Part shown: in pieces, positions 10,428 through 17,870 of the stretch
Position numbering within the stretch: position 1 is the first letter of the stretch
Layout of the letters: every line of letters begins with the position of its first letter
NCBI GenBank assembly: GCA_019418605.1
Contig: DYBN01000054.1
Span: 87,977 to 151,976, forward strand
Direction: 5' to 3'
Origin: Sutterella sp.
GTDB lineage: Bacteria > Pseudomonadota > Gammaproteobacteria > Burkholderiales > Burkholderiaceae_F
Length of the DNA: 64,000 nucleotides
Notes under the pieces: generated by a model
Told to the model about the DNA's origin: nothing
Databases searched by the model: none
What the model saw: the letters and a program-made list of their open reading frames with translations, nothing else
Program-made: the position numbers and the translations under genes

Positions 10428-11057
10428 ATGCCGCAGACGCACACGATCAAAATCGACGGCCCGGCCGGACTTTTGGAAACAAGCCTCGACATTCCTGATG
10501 CGTGCACGCGCGGAATCGCTTTTTTAGCACACCCCATCACGATTCGAGGCGGCAACAAGGACCACAAGGTGATCCGCACGCTGGCAAAGGCACTGGCAAG
10601 CGCAGGCTACATCGTGGTGCGGCCCAATTTGCGCGGCGCAGGCGCAAGCGACGGGCGCTACGAAGCGGGCCCGGGCGAGGCGCAGGACTTTCTGCGCGTC
10701 ATTGAGCGCACCTTTGAAATCAGGGGCATAGCCGAACTTCTTCCCGCCGACGGGCGCGTCGTGTTCGGGGGCTTTTCCTTTGGCACCTACGTGATGTCGC
10801 TTGCCGCGGCCGTGCGGCAGCCCGCCGCGATGATCTACGCGGGCCCCGCCGTGCACAAGTACGACATCGTGCCGCCCACCTCTGAAATTTTCGTCGTGCA
10901 CGGAGAAAACGACGAAATCGCGCCTCTTGCCGACGTCCTTCAATGGGCGCGGATGGTCGACACGCCCGTTGCCGTGATCCCGGGGGCCAACCACGCATTT
11001 TCTGGAAAACTGCCGCTACTGGAGCGCGTCTTCTCTCAGTTCATTGCACTCATCTAG
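10428..11057 (+). CDS. Alpha/beta hydrolase (dienelactone hydrolase-like)
   Basis: 209 residues with an alpha/beta-hydrolase fold. The nucleophile elbow is GGFSFGTYV with Ser117, the acid is probably Asp162 in HGENDEIAP, and the base is His189 in GANHAF, so the triad is complete. The early HPITIRGGNKDHKV and PNLRGAGASDG stretches match a family of small cytosolic hydrolases common in proteobacteria whose substrate is unknown. AAGGAA precedes the start by 13 bp. It is divergent from birA. Confidence 0.85.
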   Translation: MPQTHTIKIDGPAGLLETSLDIPDACTRGIAFLAHPITIRGGNKDHKVIRTLAKALASAGYIVVRPNLRGAGASDGRYEAGPGEAQDFLRVIERTFEIRGIAELLPADGRVVFGGFSFGTYVMSLAAAVRQPAAMIYAGPAVHKYDIVPPTSEIFVVHGENDEIAPLADVLQWARMVDTPVAVIPGANHAFSGKLPLLERVFSQFIALI

Positions 11058-11144
11058 CCGCCCGCAGCGCATTGCCGTCCGATTCTTGTAAAAGCGCCTT
11101 TCATGCAGGACGGCCGCGCCGGGGGCCTTTGTACAATTAGCGCC

Positions 11145-12569
11145 ATGCGTCTTCACCATCTGATCGTTGTCTTTGGCTTTGCCCTGAGCATCGCCGCGGG
11201 CTTGTTTGCGGCTCCGGGCTTTGCAGCGGCTCCCAAGCCCCCCGCCCTGCACTCGGGGGCCGAGGCCTGGATCGTAGTCGACGGCGCAAGCGGCTCGGTC
11301 ATGGGAAGCTCGCACGCAGACCAGGTCGTCAACCCCGGCGACCTGGTGCAGCTCATGACGCTTTTTACGGCTTTGGAGAGAATCTCAGAGGCGCCCGAGC
11401 GGCTCGACGAGCCCGTCACGATCAGCGCCAAGGACAGCCTGCGCCCCTTGAGCGCGCGGCGCCTGTATCTCGTCGCGGGCGAAAAAACGCCCTTGAAGAC
11501 GCTCTTAAACGGCGTTGCCGTCGTGGCCGCCGAAGATGCGGCGCTGGCCGTCGCCACCCACCTTGAAGGCAGCATTGAAGCCTTTGTCAACGCCATGAAC
11601 GCCACGGCGCAGACCATCGGCATGACGCAGTCGCACTTTGTCTCGCCCATTGCCGCCATCGGTCAGAAAACCACGGCAAACGATCTGGCCAAGCTTGCGG
11701 TGCAGTTCTGGCGCCGCCACCCCAAGGCCTTCGAGTGGTTTTCCCAGCGCGAGTTCTCCTTTACCAACCACACCCAGCGCAACCGCAACCTGATGCTCTG
11801 GAAGGATGCCGGGGTCAACGGCATGATGGAAAGCGGCAACAACACCAATCTCGTAAGCAGCTGGCACCGCGATCCGCTCAACGCCGAGGGCTCCATGCCG
11901 CGCGACATCTTTGCCGTGCTGCTTGGCGGCTCAAACGCCGACCTTGCCTCCAACGACATGCTGGCGCTGCTGCGCTACGGACGGCTCGAATTCGAAACCA
12001 TCCGGCTTTTTGAAGCCAACACGACCATCAAGAAGATCGACATTCTGACCGGCAACCGCGATCAGCTCGCGGTGGGCAGCATGGAGCCCATCTGGGTCAC
12101 GGTGCGCCGCCAGGACATCGTCTCGCGCGGCACGGGAGGCTTTTCAACCAGTTTCGAGTACATGGCCCCGGCCATTGCACCTGTGGCCGCAGGCGACCCG
12201 GTGGGAACGCTGCATGTGTACTTTCGCAACAAGCCCGTGGCCGACTTCACGCTTGTGGCCATGCACGACGTGGGACCGGGAAGTTTTTTAAGCCGCTTCG
12301 TCGACTCGGTGCGCCTGCGCATGAAGCCAGCCAGTCAACCGCTCGAGCAAACCGCAGGCAAAACCGATGAAAAAGCGCCCGCGCAGCACGCGGATCTCCC
12401 GCAGCAAGCTCCCGCAATTAACGAAGAAGCCGAAAAAGAAAAGGACGAGCAGAGAGCTTCTCAATCGGCGGGCGCGGCGCCGCAGTCAACAGATCCGGCG
12501 GCAGACAAGGATGCATCCGCACAAACGAACGACGGCGACAACGCCGCTTTAAAAGACAAGCAAAACTAA
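11145..12569 (+). CDS. DacA/PBP5-family protein lacking all catalytic motifs (predicted pseudoenzyme)
   Basis: 474 residues with a signal peptide (cleavage near GFAAA) and the overall fold of a D-alanyl-D-alanine carboxypeptidase (peptidase S11). Aligned by eye to E. coli PBP5, the SxxK motif (PASLTKMMT) reads PGDLVQLMT, so Ser is Asp66 and Lys is Gln69. SGN reads A128-A129-E130. KTG (DGIKTG) reads M228-E229-S230. The rest aligns well, including FTNHTQRNRNLMLW and the C-terminal PBP5 domain, followed by a charged Ala/Gln-rich tail from about 400 and no obvious amphipathic anchor. The ATG at 11145 is chosen because it starts the signal peptide; an upstream start at 11103 would add 14 residues. 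It occupies the usual dacA position before ybeD-lipB. Carboxypeptidase activity is very unlikely, and a structural or binding role is inferred. Confidence 0.88.
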   Translation: MRLHHLIVVFGFALSIAAGLFAAPGFAAAPKPPALHSGAEAWIVVDGASGSVMGSSHADQVVNPGDLVQLMTLFTALERISEAPERLDEPVTISAKDSLRPLSARRLYLVAGEKTPLKTLLNGVAVVAAEDAALAVATHLEGSIEAFVNAMNATAQTIGMTQSHFVSPIAAIGQKTTANDLAKLAVQFWRRHPKAFEWFSQREFSFTNHTQRNRNLMLWKDAGVNGMMESGNNTNLVSSWHRDPLNAEGSMPRDIFAVLLGGSNADLASNDMLALLRYGRLEFETIRLFEANTTIKKIDILTGNRDQLAVGSMEPIWVTVRRQDIVSRGTGGFSTSFEYMAPAIAPVAAGDPVGTLHVYFRNKPVADFTLVAMHDVGPGSFLSRFVDSVRLRMKPASQPLEQTAGKTDEKAPAQHADLPQQAPAINEEAEKEKDEQRASQSAGAAPQSTDPAADKDASAQTNDGDNAALKDKQN

Positions 12570-12578
12570 TCAAACGCC

Positions 12579-12926
12579 ATGGCAGACAACAAAGACGATC
12601 ACGCCAAGACCGAAGCTTTGAGCGGCGCGGCGCAGGCGCGCAAAAATGAAGAAGCCCGCATTGAGGAGCAAGACAGCCTTCTTCAATTTCCCTGCGACTT
12701 TCCGATCAAGGTAATGGGGCTTACGCACCCTGACTTTGCCAAAACCATCAGCGCGGCCGTGCGGGAGCTCGCGCCGGACTTTGACGAGAGCCGCATCAGC
12801 GAGTCCCGCTCGCGCACCGGCAAGTACACGGCGCTCACGGTCAATGTCCACGCCGTGAGCCGCGCGCAGCTCGACAGCATCTACATGATGCTCACGAGCC
12901 ACCCGATGGTTAAAGTCGTGCTCTAA
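12579..12926 (+). CDS. ybeD: DUF493 (YbeD-like) protein
   Basis: 115 residues. The C-terminal ~85 residues (LQFPCDFPIKVMGLTHPDF to HPMVKVVL) are the ferredoxin-like ACT-type fold of DUF493. The function is unknown. The gene is conserved between dacA and lipB in many proteobacteria, as it is here, 9 bp after the DacA-like gene. The N-terminal ~35 residues are charged and probably disordered. Confidence 0.88.
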   Translation: MADNKDDHAKTEALSGAAQARKNEEARIEEQDSLLQFPCDFPIKVMGLTHPDFAKTISAAVRELAPDFDESRISESRSRTGKYTALTVNVHAVSRAQLDSIYMMLTSHPMVKVVL

Positions 12927-13023
12927 GACGAGAAAAGCTCTTTATTAACCTGATTTTTAAAGGTTTTTAAACACTCGTTTTTTGCGTTATCTTCCTGATT
13001 TTTTAGGGTCTTTCAGATCTTTC

Positions 13024-13674
13024 ATGGCAAGCCGCATCACCATCCGCCGCCTCGGCCGCCAGCCCTACGGCGCGGTTTATGAGGCCATGCAGCGGTTTAC
13101 GCAAAGCCGCGGCCCGGAAACGCCCGACGAAATCTGGCTTGTCGAGCACGATCCGGTCTTTACGATCGGAAAGGCGCACGCCGCGCATGCAGGCGCCTCG
13201 ATTCACGGCATTGCTGTCGTTGTGGTCGACCGCGGAGGCGACGTCACGTACCACGGTCCGGGACAAGTGGTGGCCTATCCTCTTGTCGACCTCAGACGGC
13301 GCGGCCTTCTTGTGCGCGACTTTGTCGATATTCTTGAAGCCTCGGTCATCAACACGCTTGCCGGCTGCGGCATCGGGGCTTTAACACACAAGGACGCACC
13401 CGGCGTCTACGTCAAAGCCTCGGGCGGCACGGGCGCTTTTGCGGGCAAAGCAAAGATCGCCTCTTTGGGCGTGCACGTCTCGCGCGGGTGCACCTATCAC
13501 GGCCTTGCGCTAAACGTCGACATGGACTTAAAGCCCTTTTCCTACATTGCACCCTGCGGGTACCAAGGGCTGCGCGTCACCGACATGCGCACCCAGGGCG
13601 CAGACTGCACGCTTGAAGCCGCCTGCGACATGGTGCAGGCTCACCTGCTCGAACAACTTGAACGCCATGAATAA
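13024..13674 (+). CDS. lipB: Octanoyl-[acyl-carrier-protein]:protein octanoyltransferase
   Basis: 216 residues. Moves an octanoyl group from ACP to lipoyl domains. The motif GDVTYHGPGQ at about 72-81, catalytic Lys144 in AKIASLGVHV and catalytic Cys178 in APCGYQGLRVTDM are all present. I chose the ATG at 13024 (MASRIT) because the conserved part begins right after it; an in-frame start at 12982 would add 14 unlike residues. The 97 bp before it are AT-rich and could hold a promoter. The stop overlaps the menA start by 8 bp. Confidence 0.94.
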   Translation: MASRITIRRLGRQPYGAVYEAMQRFTQSRGPETPDEIWLVEHDPVFTIGKAHAAHAGASIHGIAVVVVDRGGDVTYHGPGQVVAYPLVDLRRRGLLVRDFVDILEASVINTLAGCGIGALTHKDAPGVYVKASGGTGAFAGKAKIASLGVHVSRGCTYHGLALNVDMDLKPFSYIAPCGYQGLRVTDMRTQGADCTLEAACDMVQAHLLEQLERHE

Positions 13675-14647
13675 CGACAATCTCAATGCACCTGCGGCAA
13701 GCCCCTCGCAAACCGCCCGGCCCGCCAAAGAGCCCTCCCCAGGAAGTCTTGCTGCGTGGCTAGCCTGCATCCGGCCCAAAACGCTTGGCGTTGCCGCCGC
13801 CCCCGTTGCCGTGGGGCTTGGCGTTGCGGCCGCCGCCGGACATGAATTTCATGCATTGACGGCGCTTGCCACGCTCGTGCTGTCGCTTTTAATGCAGATC
13901 ATCACCAACATGGAAAACGATGCGGGCTACACCAAGCGCAAGGCCGAAAGAAGCACCCGCAAGGGACTGCCGCGCGCCACGGCAAACGGCTGGCTCACGA
14001 TTGCCGCAGTCGAGCGCGCCATCAAGTTTTGCATCCTGCTGGTTGTTGCCGACACGCTCTATTTGATCTCGCAGGGCGGCTGGGTGATGATTGTCATCAG
14101 TGCCGCCTCGGTCATTGCCGCCTACGCGTACATGGGCGGCCCCAAGCCCATTGCCTACACGCCTTGGGGAGAGTTTCTCGTCTTTGTCTTCTTCGGCCTT
14201 GTTGCCGTGGGAGGCACGTACTACCTGCAGTGCGCCAGGCTCGACCTCGCGCCTCTTTTGGCGGGCGCGGCCGTCGGAGCGCTTGCAGCCGGCGTTTTGG
14301 CCGTCAACAACTACCGCGACATCGAACACGACCGCGAGGTCGGCCGCCGCACGCTTGCCGTCGTTTTGGGAGCCAACGGCATGCGCAAGGCCTACGCCGC
14401 CATGATCATCTCGGCCTACGTCTTTTGCGCCGTCCTCGCCTTCCTGCAGCTTGAGCTCATCTTCATGCTCCTTGTTTTCCTCTGGGCCCCTGCGGGACGC
14501 GCTCTTATTGCAGACCTGCCGCGCTTTCGCGGCAACGATCTCAACGGCGTGATGTTTCGCACGGTCAAGCTTGAGCTGCGCTTTGCCTTTACCATGACGG
14601 CCGCTTCGCTTTTGGGCGCAGCGGGCTATGCACTGGGCTGGCTTTAG
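13667..14647 (+). CDS. menA: 1,4-dihydroxy-2-naphthoate polyprenyltransferase
   Basis: 326 residues, an integral membrane UbiA-family prenyltransferase with about eight to nine hydrophobic segments. The first Asp-rich motif is [14 protein letters not shown], and the second is [19 protein letters not shown], which is the MenA form. It adds the isoprenoid tail in menaquinone synthesis. The start at 13667 overlaps lipB and avoids a non-homologous N-terminus. Its place between lipB and lipA is unusual. Together with ubiE/menG at 58.1 kb it indicates a menaquinone-based respiratory chain. Confidence 0.88.
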   Translation: MNNDNLNAPAASPSQTARPAKEPSPGSLAAWLACIRPKTLGVAAAPVAVGLGVAAAAGHEFHALTALATLVLSLLMQIITNMENDAGYTKRKAERSTRKGLPRATANGWLTIAAVERAIKFCILLVVADTLYLISQGGWVMIVISAASVIAAYAYMGGPKPIAYTPWGEFLVFVFFGLVAVGGTYYLQCARLDLAPLLAGAAVGALAAGVLAVNNYRDIEHDREVGRRTLAVVLGANGMRKAYAAMIISAYVFCAVLAFLQLELIFMLLVFLWAPAGRALIADLPRFRGNDLNGVMFRTVKLELRFAFTMTAASLLGAAGYALGWL

Positions 14648-14675
14648 CCCATCGAATCTTCTTTGCTTTTTCGCC

Positions 14676-15608
14676 ATGACAGACGAACCGCAAAAGGAAA
14701 AAGGCGCGCGCAAGTTCGAAAGACTCCCCATTCACGTTGACCGGAATGCGCCCCGACTGCCCAAACCCGCCTGGCTCAAGGTGCGTGCGCGCACGCACGA
14801 CGCCCAAAGCGAGCGGGTCGCGGGCATTCTCGCCCAAGAGCGCCTTTCAACCGTCTGCCGCGAGGCCTCGTGCCCCAACATGGGCGAGTGCTTCTCGCAC
14901 GGAACGGCCGCCTTTCTCATCATGGGAGAGGTGTGCACGCGGCGCTGCCCGTTCTGCGACGTCGCGCACGGCCGCCCCGCTCCCCTCGATGCCAACGAGC
15001 CGCAGCGCCTCGCGCAGGCCGCCTCTCTCATGGGCCTGCACTACGTGGTGGTCACAAGCGTGGATCGAGACGATTTGTTCGACGGCGGCGCCTCTCACTA
15101 CGCTGCCGTCATCCGTGCTCTGCGCCAAAAAATTAAGGCCGTGCAAATCGAAATACTGGTGCCCGACTTCAGAGGCAGGCTCCCGCGCGCCCTTGACATT
15201 TTGTGCAAGGAGCCGCCCGACGTCTTCAACCACAATCTCGAGACGGTGCCCTCGCTTTACCCCACCTGCCGCCCGGGAGCCGACTACGCGCATTCGCTTC
15301 GAGTTTTGCGCGAATTTAAGGATAGATGCCCGCAAATTCCAACAAAAAGCGGCATCATGCTTGGATTGGGAGAGACCGACGAGCAGGTCGAAGAGGTGCT
15401 GCGCGCGCTTTTGGAAAACGGCGTTGACATTGTCACGCTCGGACAGTACCTGGCCCCGAGCGCGCACCACATCCCGGTGCGCCGCTACGTGTCCCCGCAG
15501 GAATTTGCCGCCTGGCAGCAAAAGGCGCTTTCCATGGGCTTTAAAAAGGCCTTTGCCGGCGTTTTCGTGCGCTCAAGCTACCACGCTGGCGAGCTCGCGG
15601 CGCAATAG
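14676..15608 (+). CDS. lipA: Lipoyl synthase (radical SAM)
   Basis: 310 residues. Inserts two sulfurs into octanoyl chains. The auxiliary 4Fe-4S cluster is bound by Cys61, Cys66 and Cys72 ([12 protein letters not shown]), and the radical SAM cluster by Cys87, Cys91 and Cys94 (CTRRCPFC). The C-terminal RSSYHAGE carries the serine ligand of the auxiliary cluster. The start at 14676, shortly after menA, gives the usual N-terminus. All catalytic residues are intact. Confidence 0.96.
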   Translation: MTDEPQKEKGARKFERLPIHVDRNAPRLPKPAWLKVRARTHDAQSERVAGILAQERLSTVCREASCPNMGECFSHGTAAFLIMGEVCTRRCPFCDVAHGRPAPLDANEPQRLAQAASLMGLHYVVVTSVDRDDLFDGGASHYAAVIRALRQKIKAVQIEILVPDFRGRLPRALDILCKEPPDVFNHNLETVPSLYPTCRPGADYAHSLRVLREFKDRCPQIPTKSGIMLGLGETDEQVEEVLRALLENGVDIVTLGQYLAPSAHHIPVRRYVSPQEFAAWQQKALSMGFKKAFAGVFVRSSYHAGELAAQ

Positions 15609-15685
15609 GCAAAAGAAAAGCCGCTTGCGCGGCCCTGTTCACTCCGCCCGTCGTTTTGACGGGCGGCTGCTTCAAGATCGCTTCG

Positions 15686-16363
15686 CTAATTGAGCGGAAC
15701 GCCTTCCTGCGTGTTTTGCTGCGCCGCGTTCTCGCGCTCGATATCGCGCATGCGCTGCGCAATGCGCTCGGCGCTCATGATGTCGCAGACGCTGATGACG
15801 CGCGCCACGCCGCTTGTGTGCGCGGCAACGTCAAGTGCAAGCGCATTCTCCTGCGGCGTCACGATGCCCATGAGGTAGACGATGCCGCGCTCGACCACGA
15901 CCTTCATCTGGCTTAAATAGACCTCCTTGGTGGTCATCAGGAGCGAGCGCACCTTGGTGGCAAGCGAGGAGTCGCTCATGCGCTGAAAAAGCCCCACGCT
16001 TTCCATCACGGCAAGCTCATTGACGACCGAGGCGACGTCAAGGCTTCTTGCAGCCGTCGCTCCCGCCGTGGCCTTGGCCTGCTCGGTGGCGATTTCGCCC
16101 GAGAGCAGAAGCTTTCCGTTGTAGGCCGTCACCGTGATGTGCGAGTCCACGTCGTGCCCCACGGCCTGATCTATTTCCCAGGCCACGCGCTTTTCGAGCA
16201 CGGCGTCGTTGACGACGGCTCCCGCCGAGCGGCGGTCCGTGATGGTCGAGACCGTTGCGCCGGCCGTTACGGCAGCTCCGCCGACAACAAGCGGCGCGCA
16301 GCCCGAGGCAACCAGCACGGCGGCCGCGGCGCCCACCAAGGCGGCAATAACTTGCGTTCTCAT
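15686..16363 (-). CDS. BON-domain outer-membrane lipoprotein, DolP/YraP-like
   Basis: 225 residues. A 21-residue signal peptide ends in a lipobox (VASGC, Cys22). Two BON domains follow, about 65-130 and 140-205 (TVTAYNGKLLLSGEI and VVVERGIVYLMGIVTPQE). DolP-type proteins sit on the inner face of the outer membrane and support its integrity. I prefer the start at 16363 because GAGAAG-like purines precede it and the signal peptide begins there; a start at 16393 would add ten charged residues and has no visible ribosome site. It lies 43 bp after the regulator gene on the same strand. Confidence 0.82.
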   Translation of the reverse strand: MRTQVIAALVGAAAAVLVASGCAPLVVGGAAVTAGATVSTITDRRSAGAVVNDAVLEKRVAWEIDQAVGHDVDSHITVTAYNGKLLLSGEIATEQAKATAGATAARSLDVASVVNELAVMESVGLFQRMSDSSLATKVRSLLMTTKEVYLSQMKVVVERGIVYLMGIVTPQENALALDVAAHTSGVARVISVCDIMSAERIAQRMRDIERENAAQQNTQEGVPLN

Positions 16364-16406
16364 AGATTTCTTCTCGTCCTCGTTGGTATTCATGCAAAGC
16401 GCGCGC

Positions 16407-17198
16407 TCAACGCTTTAAATCGAGCTCCAGGCGGTCAAAAACCGTCGCCTTGGCAGACATCGGCACCAAGTCCTCGTGCATGCGCACAAAGGGCTGCATC
16501 CACTGCCAGTAGTGATCCAGGAGTTCGGCCTCGAGCGCAAACTCGCCGTTTACCCAGCGCAAAACCCCCTGATCTGCCCAGCGGTGCACAACGTCATTGA
16601 TTTCCTCGCCCCGGGCGGCAAGCAGCGCTGTGATGAGTTTACGCGAGGGCAACACCCTCGAAGCAACCCAGCGCTGCCGGGATGCCTTGCTTTTTTCCGG
16701 TGCGTACTGTCCTTGAGCGGCCAGAAGCGACGTGCAAAAGACTCCGAGACGCTCCTCGATGCTGCCTGCCTGCGTCACCATCAGTCCCAGGCGCTCGCTC
16801 ATGGCGTGGCGCAGCGCATAGCTTGCCAGCTCGTGATTGAGCCGCTCGTCGACTTCCGAGAGACTCAAAACAATCTCCGGCATGAGCGTGAGCACCTCGC
16901 AGTGCGTCGCCGCCCAGTAGCGCCGCGGCAGATTGTCCACGGCGTCGACCGCCCCGGCCGTGGCGCCGAAGCTTCCCTGCGCCGAGAGCGTCAGCATAAA
17001 GAGCCGGCTGCCGCCGGGATTGATGACGCCCTGCGCCAAAAGACCATCATGCACGTAAACCAGACGATTGAAAAACAAGGAGGAATTGAGCGTCTGGCCG
17101 CGTTCAAGCACGGCGCGGCGACCAAGACTCTGCACAACGCGGGAGACCGCTTGGGAGAGCTTGGGGGCAAACCACGGCAAAAGAACGTCCGGCGACAT
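16407..17198 (-). CDS. Crp/Fnr-family transcriptional regulator (divergent)
   Basis: 263 residues from the ATG at 17198; a GTG at 17252 could add 18. The N-terminal ~120 residues look like a cyclic-nucleotide-binding-type beta roll (VYVHDGLLAQGVINPGG..FMLTLSAQGSFGATAG), then a dimer helix. A winged helix at about 185-230 (LPSRKLITALLAARGEEINDVVHRWADQGVLRWVNGEFAL) follows. No cysteines suited to an FNR Fe-S cluster are visible, so the ligand is unknown. The sequence is far from model members and the family call is moderate. It reads away from the candidate oriC. Confidence 0.6.
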   Translation of the reverse strand: MSPDVLLPWFAPKLSQAVSRVVQSLGRRAVLERGQTLNSSLFFNRLVYVHDGLLAQGVINPGGSRLFMLTLSAQGSFGATAGAVDAVDNLPRRYWAATHCEVLTLMPEIVLSLSEVDERLNHELASYALRHAMSERLGLMVTQAGSIEERLGVFCTSLLAAQGQYAPEKSKASRQRWVASRVLPSRKLITALLAARGEEINDVVHRWADQGVLRWVNGEFALEAELLDHYWQWMQPFVRMHEDLVPMSAKATVFDRLELDLKR

Positions 17199-17299
17199 GC
17201 TTGAGGCTTGAAAATAAACGATGAAACCGCTGATCCCGGTGATTTTACCCACGTTAAATAACGAAAATTCACCGGCCGGCGGGGGTCTTCAGCGTTGCC

Positions 17300-17580
17300 G
17301 CAGCGGCACTTTGCTCTCCGAGGCTGTGGATAACTCAATGCAATTTCTGTGGATAACTCAAGGCGTTTTGTGAAGAGCTAAACCCCACGAAAACGCCTCC
17401 ACAAGTTATTCACCTCCATCCACAGTCTCTCCACAGCGTTTGCAATGTCTTATCCAGAAGGTTTTCAACATGCAAAGTATTTGATTTAAAAGAGAAAAAC
17501 AACGATATCAACAGAGTTTCCCACATCTACTGTTTACTACATCTACGTAAAAATTTTTTCTTTTTAGGGATAAATGGCGA
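17300..17580. other. DnaA-box cluster with AT-rich stretch: candidate oriC
   Basis: Two perfect TGTGGATAA boxes at 17325-17333 and 17348-17356. Near boxes are TTATTCACC (17406-17414), CCATCCACA (17416-17424), TTATCCAGA (17450-17458) and TTTCCCACA (17517-17525). CACA cores at 17400, 17411, 17421 and 17432 are spaced 10-11 bp. From 17461 to about 17570 the sequence is clearly AT-rich, as an unwinding element would be. It lies in a 672-bp gap (17199-17870), 7.6 kb from the dnaA stop. It could instead be a DnaA titration or regulatory site. The remainder of the gap up to the terminator shows nothing recognisable. Confidence 0.5.
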
Positions 17581-17808
17581 AAGACTGCAAGCCGCTCAAG
17601 CGCTTCGCAAAGCGGTCTTCCAAACGCCGCGGAAAGGTTGATAAATAAGAAAAGGGAGGCTGTAGGATCAGGCTTGCTCCGTCATCTTTTTGACGCTGAG
17701 AATCCCCTTGCCGGAAGAACAAGCATTCTGGGTGGGCAGAAACCACCAGCGGAGCACCATCGAAGGTTTTTCACAGCCGCCAACGCGCAATCGAATCAAA
17801 ACAAGGCG

Positions 17809-17841
17809 AAAAAAAAGCTCTGACAAGAAGAGCGTCAGAGC
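17809..17841 (-). terminator. Rho-independent terminator after the FadH-like gene
   Basis: On the minus strand: GCTCTGAC, nine-base loop, GTCAGAGC, then eight T. Perfect 8-bp stem (17817-17824 with 17834-17841), 29 bp after the stop. Confidence 0.85.
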
Positions 17842-17870
17842 CGGATCAAAATCAAACCGCATCAAGGCCT

